In this document: positions 24,065 through 33,991 of the stretch, piece after piece | Layout of the letters: each line of letters opens with the position of its first letter | How positions within the stretch are numbered: the stretch's first letter is position 1 | Assembly (NCBI GenBank): GCA_944326015.1 | Contig: CALVCJ010000014.1 | Location: 1 to 36,230 of the forward strand | Direction of reading: 5' to 3' | DNA length: 36,230 nt | Origin: Candidatus Gastranaerophilales bacterium | GTDB lineage: Bacteria; Cyanobacteriota; Vampirovibrionia; Gastranaerophilales; Gastranaerophilaceae | The notes under the pieces: model-generated | Seen by the model: only the letters and a program-made list of their open reading frames with translations | Databases searched by the model: none | Told to the model about the DNA's origin: nothing | Position numbers and translations under genes: made by a program

Positions 24065-24085
24065 GAGGAGAGGGTCGGGGTGAGG
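24065..24085. repeat. REP-like fragment between glyQ and the permease genes
   Basis: GAGGAGAGGGTCGGGGTGAG resembles the GGAGAGGG/GGGGTGAGG intergenic repeat core common in bacteria, related to the element at 7871-7936. It is preceded by a short CCTCA-TTT-TGAGG hairpin. Confidence 0.4.
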
Positions 24086-24101
24086 TATCAGTCCCCTGTA
24101 A

Positions 24102-24974
24102 TTATTTGCAAAGAGGGAAACCCATTTCTTCTCTCTGTGCTACGTATAATCTTGCAACAGCAGATGCCATTGTTCTGACTCTGTTAATAAAATTAATTCT
24201 TTCATCTTTGCTGATTACGCCTCTTGCATCCAAGAGGTTAAATGTATGAGAACATTTTAGAACGTAATCGTAAGCAGGCAAAACAAGCTTTGCATTAATA
24301 CAATTATCAACTTCTTTTTGGTATAAATCAAACATTGTAAACAAAGCTTTTGCATCACTCACTTCAAAGTTATATTTAGATTGTTCAATCTCGTTTTGCA
24401 GATAAATGTCACCGTATTTCAAAGTATCATTCCACAGAATATCATAAACAGATTCTTTATTTTGAAGATACATTGCAATACGTTCAAGCCCGTAAGTCAA
24501 TTCAAGAGCGACAGGCTTAACCTCTACTCCGCCAACCTGCTGAAAATAAGTAAATTGTGTAATTTCCATACCGTCAAGCCAGACTTCCCAGCCCACCCCT
24601 GCAGCTCCAAGAGTCGGAGACTCCCAGTTATCTTCAACAAATCTTACATCATGCTCTTTCAGGTCAATTCCCATAGCTTCCAAACTTTTTAAATAAAGTT
24701 CCTGAGCATTGTCGGGAGACGGCTTCAAAATAACCTGAAACTGAAAATAATGCCCGAGTCTGTTTGGATTTTCACCATATCTTGCATCAGTAGGACGTCT
24801 GCAAGGTTCAATCATTGCAGTGTTCCATGGTTCAGGGCCCAATGAGCGCAAAAAAGTTGCTGGATTCATTGTAGATGCACCCTTTTCAATATCATAAGGC
24901 TGCTGAATTATACACCCGTAATCCGACCAGAATTTTTGTAAATTAAAAACAAGTTCCTGAAAATTTAAAGCCAT
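24102..24974 (-). CDS. glyQ: Glycine--tRNA ligase alpha subunit
   Basis: The alpha subunit of the bacterial alpha2-beta2 glycyl-tRNA synthetase, which carries the class II catalytic core that activates glycine. Diagnostic stretches are [60 protein letters not shown], and [20 protein letters not shown]. The length (290 residues from the ATG at 24974) is typical. I chose 24974 because AGGAAA lies upstream; an earlier in-frame ATG at 25004 would add ten residues ([10 protein letters not shown]) and overlaps the likely -10 (TACAAT). The beta subunit gene glyS, often adjacent, is not in the window, so the enzyme must be completed from elsewhere. Confidence 0.96.
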   Translation of the reverse strand: MALNFQELVFNLQKFWSDYGCIIQQPYDIEKGASTMNPATFLRSLGPEPWNTAMIEPCRRPTDARYGENPNRLGHYFQFQVILKPSPDNAQELYLKSLEAMGIDLKEHDVRFVEDNWESPTLGAAGVGWEVWLDGMEITQFTYFQQVGGVEVKPVALELTYGLERIAMYLQNKESVYDILWNDTLKYGDIYLQNEIEQSKYNFEVSDAKALFTMFDLYQKEVDNCINAKLVLPAYDYVLKCSHTFNLLDARGVISKDERINFINRVRTMASAVARLYVAQREEMGFPLCK

Positions 24975-25125
24975 AATATTTCCTATATATTGTATTTTAT
25001 ACACTTAATTAAAATTAAATTTTTTTGCTTATCCATGCTATGATGAACATGGCAAAATTGCAAATTTTATGTTAAAAATGTAACAGAACAATGCATAAAA
25101 TAATGGCCCCGGGAAATTGTTAACT

Positions 25126-26252
25126 TCACCTATACTTCACTCTATACGGATAATCTTTAGGAAATTTCCAACCGTTAACCTGGATTAATCGTGTACAATA
25201 ACCATGATATTTAGAACCACTATAACAACCATAATTAGAATCTGTTTTTAGAGCATCAGTACTCCCGTTCCATGAAGCTGCATATGTTTCAAAATTCCAG
25301 GCATCATAGTCGCCTGAAGGAATTTTTACAGGCCGGTAACGAAAAGGGAAGAAACACACTCCGTAATTATCTGTTTTATTTCCAGCACAATTATCAATAT
25401 TTCCCGGGAAAAATAACCAGTCAAAAAAGTTATTTTCGGCTGTCATAAGTGAACTGCCATCAACAAAAGTCATATAAAATTTATTACTGTTATCATATTT
25501 CCCTGATTTGACGACTTTAAGATAAGGAATTAGATATTTTTCACACCAAGATTTTTTAGCATCATATCCAGAATTATTTATAAACCAAGTATCACGTGGA
25601 CCATAATTCAATTCAGCCATTGAGATTGCCTGATTCATCACTGAGTGCACTTTTTGCAAACGAGCCTCAACAACTTTTTTGTTATGGTTATCTATCAAAG
25701 AAGGCATGGTCATCGCAGCAACTATACCAATTATTCCTAGAGTGATTAAAACTTCTGCCAGTGTAAATGCGCATCGACGAATAGCGGCAGAAGTATCTAC
25801 CTGCGTAGTACATGCCGCAAGACTAAACACGCAAGTCCGTTTTAGTGGAGAGTAAAAAGTGATAAGCGTTTTAAGCACTCCAACAGAGGGAAGGCATTGA
25901 GGCAGAGAGGGATTAGTCGCGCCATGATGTAATCGTTTCTGCATATAATCTAAGTCAAATTGACCGCGCTGGTTCTGCATAGCACATGATCCCGAAACAG
26001 GTTCGCGATGACAGATTACTCCATCACTGATTAGGGTGGATAGGAGGGGCGATTGATTGTTATTAAACAACCTACTATACTTAACTAAGAAGGGAGTGAA
26101 AAATTTAGTAAACCTACATAATCCATTAGTACAACAGCAGCATAATAACTTTAATATTGCCTGACATACTGACCTCTTGCCTTCTGTCAGCTGAAAGTTG
26201 CCCCCCCCCCGAAATTAGAGGGAATGATATTTCTTTTATTTAACTCACCCAT
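25126..26252 (-). CDS. Type IV pilin-like protein with long leader, start separated by G10 run (predicted phase-variable, copy B)
   Basis: The pilin-like part begins IRRCAFTLAEVLITLGIIGI and ends with the family tail YCTRLIQVNGWKFPKDYPYR. The globular domain includes FYMTFVDGSSLMTAENNFFD and a Cys-rich loop (GNIDNCAGNKTDNYGVCFF). The frame is open upstream through the 199-bp repeat, but an in-frame TAA lies just before the G run, so in this frame the first start codon is a TTG at 26070. As in copy A, an ATG at 26252 (MGELNKRNIIPSNF) leads into the G10 in the frame that ends at TGA (GGGATFS, stop); 11 or 8 Gs would join it to the pilin frame, for about 375 residues. A promoter is at 26295-26323. 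The ATG has only a modest GAG 5 nt upstream, with AAAGGAG 13 nt away. Confidence 0.75.
26013..26211 (-). repeat. 199-bp perfect direct repeat with G10 at its 5' edge, copy B
   Basis: Identical over all 199 positions to 20612-20810 and in the same orientation, 5401 bp apart. The G10 is at 26201-26210. Beyond the distal end both loci continue with different REP-like sequence (here GTCATCGCGAACCTGTTTCG), which is translated in the pilin frame as CHREPVSG. Confidence 0.95.
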
Positions 26253-26294
26253 TATTACTCTATTACTCCTTTCATAATTAATATATACATAATT

Positions 26295-26323
26295 ATATTA
26301 TCATAATTTAGACTATTTTTCAA
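26295..26323 (-). promoter_or_regulatory. Promoter of pilin-like gene copy B
   Basis: On the minus strand TTGAAA (26323-26318), a 17-nt spacer and TAATAT (26300-26295), about 42 nt before the ATG at 26252. Confidence 0.55.
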
Positions 26324-26665
26324 GACTGTAAAATGGGGGACGCTTAATTTATACCAAATATACTACGTTTGAAAGATAAGAAGGGGAAGTTATTTACACT
26401 AAAATGACCACCACACATTTGAAGTGATCCAGAAACTAAGTTCCGCATGACACAAAGATTTATGCAAAAACTATGTGGTTGATGGAGCGGCTATGCATCG
26501 AAAAATTAATTTTTCCTTAAGAAAATTAATTTTTTTATGAATTCATTATATAAATATAATATGAAAGTCATCATGAATTTATTTCAGGATTTGAATAAAA
26601 ATTCTTAAACGCAAAGGTTAATCCAGCGTTTAGAATGACAGACAAGGAAAAAAGGAGAAAATATT
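26324..26665. other. Intergenic region upstream of groES: REP-like palindromes and an AT-rich twin palindrome
   Basis: No gene was found in these 342 bases. A REP-like element lies at 26425-26452 (minus strand GTCATGCGGAACTTAGTTTC, then TGGATC). Two AT palindromes lie at 26501-26536. A TATAAT at 26555-26560 is the most likely groES -10. A second REP-like block at 26566-26640 has an imperfect ATCATGAA/TTCAGGAT hairpin followed by an ATTCTTAAACGC/GCGTTTAGAAT stem with a one-base bulge. No CIRCE element (TTAGCACTC-N9-GAGTGCTAA) is present. Confidence 0.6.
26501..26536. promoter_or_regulatory. Two phased AT palindromes upstream of groES
   Basis: AAAAATTAATTTTT (26501-26514) and AAAATTAATTTT (starting 26522) have centres 20 bp apart, about two helical turns, about 20-50 bp upstream of the likely groES -10. 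Candidate operator or bent DNA; AT-rich background weakens the case. Confidence 0.3.
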
Positions 26666-26950
26666 ATGTTAAAACCATTAGCAGACAGAATTGTTATTAA
26701 AGTAATTGAAGACACTGAACAGACCTCAGGCGGAATTTTTATTCCTGACAGCGCTAAAGAAAAACCGCAAAAAGGTGAAGTTGTTGCAGTAGGCGCCGGC
26801 AAAATGAACGAAAAAGGCGAAAGAGAACCTATGGATGTTAAAGTTGGCGACACAATTCTTTATGCAAAATATGCAGGAACTGATATTAAAATTGACGGAG
26901 TTGAATACAAAATTCTGTCAGTTAAAGACGCATTGGCAATTATTGAATAA
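26666..26950 (+). CDS. groES: Co-chaperonin GroES
   Basis: A 94-residue cytoplasmic co-chaperonin, the heptameric lid of GroEL. The sequence is canonical: [20 protein letters not shown], the mobile loop [14 protein letters not shown] that contacts GroEL, then [10 protein letters not shown] and the [20 protein letters not shown] end. The ATG has AAAAAGGAGAAAA upstream. It forms a two-gene operon with groEL, separated by 90 nt that hold a pair of REP-like hairpins. Confidence 0.98.
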   Translation: MLKPLADRIVIKVIEDTEQTSGGIFIPDSAKEKPQKGEVVAVGAGKMNEKGEREPMDVKVGDTILYAKYAGTDIKIDGVEYKILSVKDALAIIE

Positions 26951-26955
26951 CAAAC

Positions 26956-28678
<1,723 letters not shown>

Positions 28679-28700
28679 TAAACTTCAAACCTGTAAAATA

Positions 28701-28730
28701 AAAAAGCACCGATAAAATCGGTGCTTTTTT
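28701..28730 (+). terminator. Rho-independent terminator of groESL
   Basis: AAAAAGCACCGAT and ATCGGTGCTTTTT form a perfect 13-bp stem around an AAA loop, ending in a T6 run, 23 nt after the groEL stop. Confidence 0.95.
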
Positions 28731-28919
28731 ATTAGCCAAAATTACCGGTAAGAATAACAGGTAGAAACTTGTAAGAGAGCAAAAAACTTCATAACATAGT
28801 CTTTATAAATTCATTTTATCTATTTGTAAATTTTTGTAACTTGGATTTCAGTTTTATTAAAGTATGCAAATAATTAATCCGTATTGTAAAAATGTGTAGA
28901 AATAAAGAAAGGAAATAAA

Positions 28920-31178
28920 ATGTCTTTTAACATATCTGGAGTTGAAAACAGCAATAAATCTGTTTCAAAAAACGATACATTTACGAAAAATCGTGAAATG
29001 AGAGCAAACGGCAATTATATCATTACAAAAAAAAAAATGACTTTGAGCGAAATTGCAAAGAAATTCGGCATGAGCGTTGATGAATTCAAAAAAAGAACAG
29101 GAATAAAAAGTTCATCATTGACAGCTGGAACAATTATAAAAAATGTACCTACAGCTCAAATTCCGTCAGGCAAAGGTTTAATGGCACTTGCACGTGAATA
29201 TGGAATGACATTGACAGAATTATGTGACCTTAATGGGATTGATAAAAATTATCCACCTCAAAAAGGAGAAAAGTTTTACGTTAAATACATAGCCGAAAAA
29301 CACACGGATGCAAAATCAGAAACTTCAGAAGAAATGATGACAGGTGAAGCTGGACTTGCAGTTCCTGAACTGGATTCCGAAACAAAAGCCGAGGTTGCTA
29401 AAATTAAAACTGCTGATGAAATAGCAAAGGCACTGTATGAAGAAGCCGACAATAAACGAGGAGCAGTTGGAAAAGATAAATTCAATGCCGTCTTTGCTAA
29501 ATTGAATAAAAACAACATTAACGATATTCTTAGAGCATATAATGAGATTTCCCCTAAAGAAACCATGATTAATATGATTTCCTCTGAATGGGGAAGCGAG
29601 AAATGTGTAAGAAAAGCTGCTATAATGAGGGTGTACGATTTACTTGCGGAAAAAGCAGGCGCCCCGAAAGCAACTGAAGAAAGACGCAAAGCTTTTATCC
29701 AAGAACTTAATGATGAATTCAATTCTTTTGGTACAGTTTCAACAAAAAAACTGGATAAAATGATTTTTAATATGAGTAAAAAAACTCCAGAAGAAATTGC
29801 TGAAGCATTAAAAAATACTGCAAATGGAAAAGGCTTCATTGATAAAGACGATTTTCAAATGCCATTCAGTGACATTAATAAAAATAATGTTATTGAAGTT
29901 TTGCAGGAATATGACAAAATAAAAGGCAACGGATGGTTTGCTGATTCAAGTCTTCTATATAGCATTGCTTCAGATTGGAAAAGCTCTCAAGAAAGCCGAA
30001 AAAATGCAATAACAAGAATTTATGATCTTGTTGCTGAAAAAGTTGGTAATAATATTGCAACACCTGACAAAAGACAGGTATTTATTGACGAATTAAATAA
30101 TGAATTTGATTCATTTGGTATGGTTTCGACAGATAAAATGGATGAAATATTAAACAGTTACATCTATTCTGACAAACAACCCGCAAAAATAGATGAAACA
30201 GAGCCACCAGCAAAGAAAAAGGTTGAAAGAACCGCTAATACCGGCAATAACGCAAGTCATTTGAGCGGGAACGTTTATCCAAATGAAATTTTTTATACTA
30301 CAAACGGCGGTAACAGTAAAGATATAACGCCAACCACAATGACAACAATAAAAGATAGATCTGGAAATTACGTAAATGCCGGCACATTAAAAAAGTGGGC
30401 AATAAACGGCGCTAAAAGAGATGAGGGGTTTAAAGGCGTTAAAAATCCTTTTATTATGCGGCCTTTGCCCAACTATAATACCGAAACAAAAAAAATTGAA
30501 GCAGTAACAGAAGTTCTTGAGCCAAACGCACACGGAAATCTTGACGGAAAAGTTATAATTCTTAATCCCGGGCATGGAGGCTATCAACAAGCAAACGGCT
30601 ACTTTGACCCAGGCACCGTGCTTTCTGTAGAAAACGCCGAAGGCGAACTGATGCCTATCGAAGAATGGCGTGTAGCACAGAGTTATGTAGATAAACTTGC
30701 CGATAATCTTAGAAATCGAGGTGCTAAGCTCGTTATAATTTCAGGAGCGGCTCAACATGGCGGGATGGACGCACAAAACTATATTGAAAACATGTTAGCC
30801 GGCAAAAAAGGAGATGATGCCGTAAGAGAACTAATGCTTAATACAGATAAACAAGATATGCTCTTTTTATCTATTCATGTAGAATCCGTTAAAAACCCTA
30901 AGGAAACCAAGTGTTCAGTAAAATACACAAAAGCTATTGATAAAAAGTTATCAGAAAATATACAAAAATATATTAATATAGGATTTCCAACATTAACTCC
31001 TAAGGTAGATTATTATGATTTGTATGTCAATAACGCGACAAAAGGTATACCGTCATCGCTTATTGAAGTAGGTAATATTGCAAATAAAAGTATTACAAAT
31101 TCACTTTTATCAAGCTTTGACCAGAAAAAATATGCAGAATGTGTTGCTAATGCGATTGAAGATACAATGCTAAATTAG
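28920..31178 (+). CDS. LysM-domain N-acetylmuramoyl-L-alanine amidase with a duplicated internal repeat
   Basis: A 752-residue peptidoglycan hydrolase that would cleave the bond between MurNAc and the stem peptide. Two LysM-like modules lie at about residues 33-76 and 80-121. Two tandem copies of an unrecognised ~125-residue helical unit follow (about 163-287 and 288-415; shared words EIAKAL/EIAEAL, RIYDLVAEK, FIQELNDEFNSFG). After a linker comes an Amidase_3 domain (about 543-751) with zinc ligands His552 (NPGHGG), Glu581 or 582 (IEEWR) and His653 (SIHVES), and catalytic Glu716 (LIEVGN). There is no signal peptide. The ATG has AAAGGAAATAAA upstream. The next gene, a LysM lysozyme, starts 11 nt after the stop, so the two probably work together on the cell wall. 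Confidence 0.88.
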   Translation: MSFNISGVENSNKSVSKNDTFTKNREMRANGNYIITKKKMTLSEIAKKFGMSVDEFKKRTGIKSSSLTAGTIIKNVPTAQIPSGKGLMALAREYGMTLTELCDLNGIDKNYPPQKGEKFYVKYIAEKHTDAKSETSEEMMTGEAGLAVPELDSETKAEVAKIKTADEIAKALYEEADNKRGAVGKDKFNAVFAKLNKNNINDILRAYNEISPKETMINMISSEWGSEKCVRKAAIMRVYDLLAEKAGAPKATEERRKAFIQELNDEFNSFGTVSTKKLDKMIFNMSKKTPEEIAEALKNTANGKGFIDKDDFQMPFSDINKNNVIEVLQEYDKIKGNGWFADSSLLYSIASDWKSSQESRKNAITRIYDLVAEKVGNNIATPDKRQVFIDELNNEFDSFGMVSTDKMDEILNSYIYSDKQPAKIDETEPPAKKKVERTANTGNNASHLSGNVYPNEIFYTTNGGNSKDITPTTMTTIKDRSGNYVNAGTLKKWAINGAKRDEGFKGVKNPFIMRPLPNYNTETKKIEAVTEVLEPNAHGNLDGKVIILNPGHGGYQQANGYFDPGTVLSVENAEGELMPIEEWRVAQSYVDKLADNLRNRGAKLVIISGAAQHGGMDAQNYIENMLAGKKGDDAVRELMLNTDKQDMLFLSIHVESVKNPKETKCSVKYTKAIDKKLSENIQKYINIGFPTLTPKVDYYDLYVNNATKGIPSSLIEVGNIANKSITNSLLSSFDQKKYAECVANAIEDTMLN

Positions 31179-31189
31179 GAGGATTAATT

Positions 31190-32281
31190 TTGAACTATAT
31201 GAATATAACTTTACAACAAAATAATAACGGTAAAACACAGTCCTCAGGCGATCAAAATTTTTGGACACGAACAAAAGAATATGCTCATAGTATGTTTTAC
31301 GGAATAATTAAGTTTTTATCCCCGCGAGAAGAGTCTAAACCCGCAAAAACTACAGAAATTCCTCTGATGAGAGAAATTTCTGATGAACAAATTATCCAAC
31401 AAAATACGAGAAATAAATATATTACGGAAAAACAAAATCCAAACTACACAATAAAAAAGGGTGATAATGTTTCCAAAATAGCAGAGAAATTTGGAGTACA
31501 AACAGCATCTATACTTGCGGCAAACGGTCTGGATGAAAAAAGCGCCACAAGACTCAAACCGGGTCAAGTTTTGAAAATTCCACCGACAAGAATACCTAAA
31601 AATATTAATTCCCTGAAGGATGTTGCAAAAGCCATGGGCGTCAGCAATACATTCATTCTTGAAATGAAACGAATTGAAGACGGAAAAGACTTAAAAGACA
31701 ACCAGTTCCATAATACACCTTACAATGATAAAGGGAATACCAAAACTATAGGCATAGGTCATGTCTGGGAAAAAGGAGAACCTGTATACCTCAGCGATAA
31801 AGAGGTTCTTGCACAATTTTCAAAGGACTTAATTAAGGCGGAAGACCATTTGAGAATTCTTATGGGCGGAGAAAAAAATTTCGACAAACTTCCTTCTCCC
31901 CTAAAAGAAGCCCTGCTTGATATGACATTTAACAAAGGTACTGATATAATCACAAATACGGAAGGACTCTTGTGGTGTCTGAAAAACGGGAAATATGAAG
32001 CAGCAATTTGTAAAATGACAAATAATATTTCTTTTGCAACAAAAAAGCCTATGAGTGGACTCAGCAAACGTCGGCTTTTTGACATGGCAGCCGCAAGCAA
32101 AATATATAAAGAGGATATTCCCAAAAGTATTACAAACACAGCTCAAAAAGTATATAATGAAGGCATAAAACTTTTAAGAGAGGAATTCCCGAACGAAAAT
32201 GAATTTAAAGCCCAGCTTACCGGTTACAATAATGATGTAAAAGGTTACTGGGGCAACAGAATAAAACTTATCACAAATTAA
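31190..32281 (+). CDS. LysM-domain lysozyme (GH24 muramidase)
   Basis: A 363-residue protein with a LysM module (about residues 86-131, NYTIKKGDNVSKIAEKFGVQ) and a C-terminal GH24 phage-type lysozyme domain (about 155-355). The catalytic set can be placed as Glu163 (RIEDGKD), Asp180 (PYND) and Thr186 (KTIGIGH), with Asp-Thr spacing as in T4 lysozyme, and LPSPLKEALLDMTFNKGTD matches the conserved second block. It would cut the MurNAc-GlcNAc backbone. The start is a TTG at 31190 with a perfect AGGAGG 7 nt upstream; the AGGAGG overlaps the stop of the amidase gene. There is no signal peptide. Together with the amidase it could be a lysis or wall-remodelling pair; no holin gene is adjacent. Confidence 0.87.
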   Translation: MNYMNITLQQNNNGKTQSSGDQNFWTRTKEYAHSMFYGIIKFLSPREESKPAKTTEIPLMREISDEQIIQQNTRNKYITEKQNPNYTIKKGDNVSKIAEKFGVQTASILAANGLDEKSATRLKPGQVLKIPPTRIPKNINSLKDVAKAMGVSNTFILEMKRIEDGKDLKDNQFHNTPYNDKGNTKTIGIGHVWEKGEPVYLSDKEVLAQFSKDLIKAEDHLRILMGGEKNFDKLPSPLKEALLDMTFNKGTDIITNTEGLLWCLKNGKYEAAICKMTNNISFATKKPMSGLSKRRLFDMAAASKIYKEDIPKSITNTAQKVYNEGIKLLREEFPNENEFKAQLTGYNNDVKGYWGNRIKLITN

Positions 32282-32340
32282 CTTTTAAAAATATCAAACC
32301 TTCTTTTAAAACGTTTTTAACAACAGCATTGAAATCTATT

Positions 32341-33261
32341 TCAATCAAATAAAACGGTAGATAAATATCTTTCACCGGTATCTGGCAAAATTACGGTAAT
32401 TAACTTGCCAGCATTATCTGGCATTTTTGCAAATTCTAAAGCTGCATACATAACAGCTCCGGATGAAATTCCGCATAAAATCCCTTCATAAGCTGCAAGC
32501 TTTCTTGCTGTTTCAACAGCATCAATATCACCTACAGGATAAATAACATCAACAACTTCTCTATTAAAATTTCTTGGTATAAAATTGGCCCCGATACCCT
32601 GAATTACATGTGATCCTGCCGGCTGACCTATTAAAACCTGTGAACGGAAAGGTTCTACTGCTATTATTTGTATATCCGGATTTTTTCTTTTTAAATTTTT
32701 ACCTATACCGGATATTGTACCGCCTGTTCCAACTCCAGCTATAACTATATCTACTTTACCATTAGTATCATTCCAGATTTCTTCTGCTGTAGTTTTTTCA
32801 TGAATTTCAGGATTTGCAGGATTATTAAACTGCATTGGAACAAATGAATCAGGAATTTCTTCCCGTAACTCCATAGCTTTTTCAACTGCACCAAGCATAC
32901 CTTTATCCCCGTTTGTTAATATTATTTCAGCACCGTAAGCCTTAAGCAGTTTTTGTCTTTCAACACTCATTGTTTCAGGCATTGTCAAAATCATTCGATA
33001 ACCCTTTACGGCACAAACCATAGCTAAACCTATACCGGTGTTGCCGCTTGTAGGTTCTATAATAACTGCCCCTTCCGTCAAAAGCCCGCGTTTTTCAGCA
33101 TCTTCAATAAGATTTAAAGCTGTTCTGTCTTTTAATGAACCTGCAGGGTTGAAACTTTCGAGCTTTGCCGCAACAATTGCTCTTCCATTTTCATTAAGCT
33201 TATTAATTTTTACAAGAGGGGTGTGGCCAATTAAATCAAAAATATTATCTGCAATCTTCAT
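32341..33261 (-). CDS. cysK: Cysteine synthase A (O-acetylserine sulfhydrylase)
   Basis: A 306-residue PLP-dependent enzyme that makes L-cysteine from O-acetylserine and sulfide. The PLP-binding Lys44 is in NPAGSLKDRT, the substrate loop is TSGNTGIG (71-78), the phosphate-binding loop is GVGTGGTISGIGK, and the late Ser motif is GISSGAV. Length and the N-terminal IADNIFDLIGHTPLVKI match CysK rather than CBS or CysM subtypes with extra domains. The ATG has CTGGAGATATT upstream and a TATTAT -10 region before that, which overlaps the tail of the terminator of the Spy-like gene. Probably its own transcription unit. Confidence 0.96.
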   Translation of the reverse strand: MKIADNIFDLIGHTPLVKINKLNENGRAIVAAKLESFNPAGSLKDRTALNLIEDAEKRGLLTEGAVIIEPTSGNTGIGLAMVCAVKGYRMILTMPETMSVERQKLLKAYGAEIILTNGDKGMLGAVEKAMELREEIPDSFVPMQFNNPANPEIHEKTTAEEIWNDTNGKVDIVIAGVGTGGTISGIGKNLKRKNPDIQIIAVEPFRSQVLIGQPAGSHVIQGIGANFIPRNFNREVVDVIYPVGDIDAVETARKLAAYEGILCGISSGAVMYAALEFAKMPDNAGKLITVILPDTGERYLSTVLFD

Positions 33262-33287
33262 AGAATATCTCCAGTTTCTATAATATA

Positions 33288-33314
33288 AAAGGGTTGATAA
33301 AAAATCAACCCTTT
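33288..33314 (-). terminator. Terminator of the anti-sigma / sigma / Spy-like operon
   Basis: AAAGGGTTGAT and ATCAACCCTTT form a perfect 11-bp stem around a 5-base loop, followed on the minus strand by TATATTATAG after the T-rich stem end. It separates the Spy-like gene from cysK and lies directly before the cysK -10 region. Confidence 0.8.
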
Positions 33315-33346
33315 GTGTTTATATATGGCGATTATGCAAAAACAAA

Positions 33347-33970
33347 CTATTCAGTATCAGTGTTATTTTCAGGTGCTGGAGCAACAGCATCTGCAGGTTT
33401 AGGCTCTTCCGTTTCAAAGCCGGGGCGCTGTCCTTCAAAATGGTGATGTCCGCCTTTTTTATGTCTTTTTTCAAAGTTTTTACGGCCTTCTTCTTTCATT
33501 TTTTTTAATTCTTTTAACTGTTTTTTAGTCAATATTGCTTCAAAGTCTTTCATATTCTGCATACGTAGTTCATGGGCAGCCCGTTTTAGTTCTTTTATTT
33601 CTTTATGCAGCTCAGCGAGTTTTTCCTGCTGCATTTCAACGGCCATTCTTGAGCGTTTAACAGCTTCCATTTCCTGACGTTTTTCCTTAATTTTTTCCAT
33701 AATAGGTTTCATCTGCTCAAAACTTTTCTGACGTAATTCTTTTGCCTGAGCTTTCTGTTCATCGGTCAATTTTAAACGTTTTTCAAAAGCTTCCTGACGT
33801 TTTTTAAATTCAGGATTTCTAGGCGGTTTCTTGATTTCAGGAGCAGCAGGAGTTGAAACCACCGGGGTAGCTGTATCAGTTGTAGTCTGAACAGCTGTTT
33901 CTCCGGCAAAACACATTGCAGAACTTGCAAATACTAACACACTTGCCATAATTAAACTTTTCTTCAACAT
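33347..33970 (-). CDS. Spy/CpxP-like periplasmic protein, LTxxQ motifs and His-rich tail
   Basis: A 207-residue exported protein with a signal peptide (residues 1-22, ending MCFA) and a mature helical, highly charged domain. It carries two LTxxQ motifs (LTDEQ at 68-72 and LTKKQ at 147-151), the mark of the Spy/CpxP/metal-resistance fold, here separated by a long Lys/Glu-rich helical stretch. Near the end it has HKKGGHHH (170-177), able to bind divalent metal. The Spy fold serves as a chaperone (Spy), a sensor brake (CpxP) or a metal sensor (CnrX, ZraP). The gene follows the ECF sigma gene by 21 nt and shares its operon, so it may be the sensor or an effector of that system. Confidence 0.83.
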   Translation of the reverse strand: MLKKSLIMASVLVFASSAMCFAGETAVQTTTDTATPVVSTPAAPEIKKPPRNPEFKKRQEAFEKRLKLTDEQKAQAKELRQKSFEQMKPIMEKIKEKRQEMEAVKRSRMAVEMQQEKLAELHKEIKELKRAAHELRMQNMKDFEAILTKKQLKELKKMKEEGRKNFEKRHKKGGHHHFEGQRPGFETEEPKPADAVAPAPENNTDTE

Positions 33971-33991
33971 AAATTCTAATCCTTTCTTTTT

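Noticed and set aside
20612-26211. Diversity-generating retroelement or insertion sequence as explanation of the 199-bp repeat
   Set aside because: No reverse transcriptase or transposase in the window, no adenine-specific differences between copies (they are identical), no inverted ends or target duplications.
26253-26665. CIRCE/HrcA operator before groES
   Set aside because: No TTAGCACTC-N9-GAGTGCTAA or close variant on either strand.
29276-29839. 187-residue minus-strand ORF inside the amidase gene
   Set aside because: Antisense shadow of a well-supported coding frame; no ribosome site and low-complexity Ser/Ala/Leu composition.
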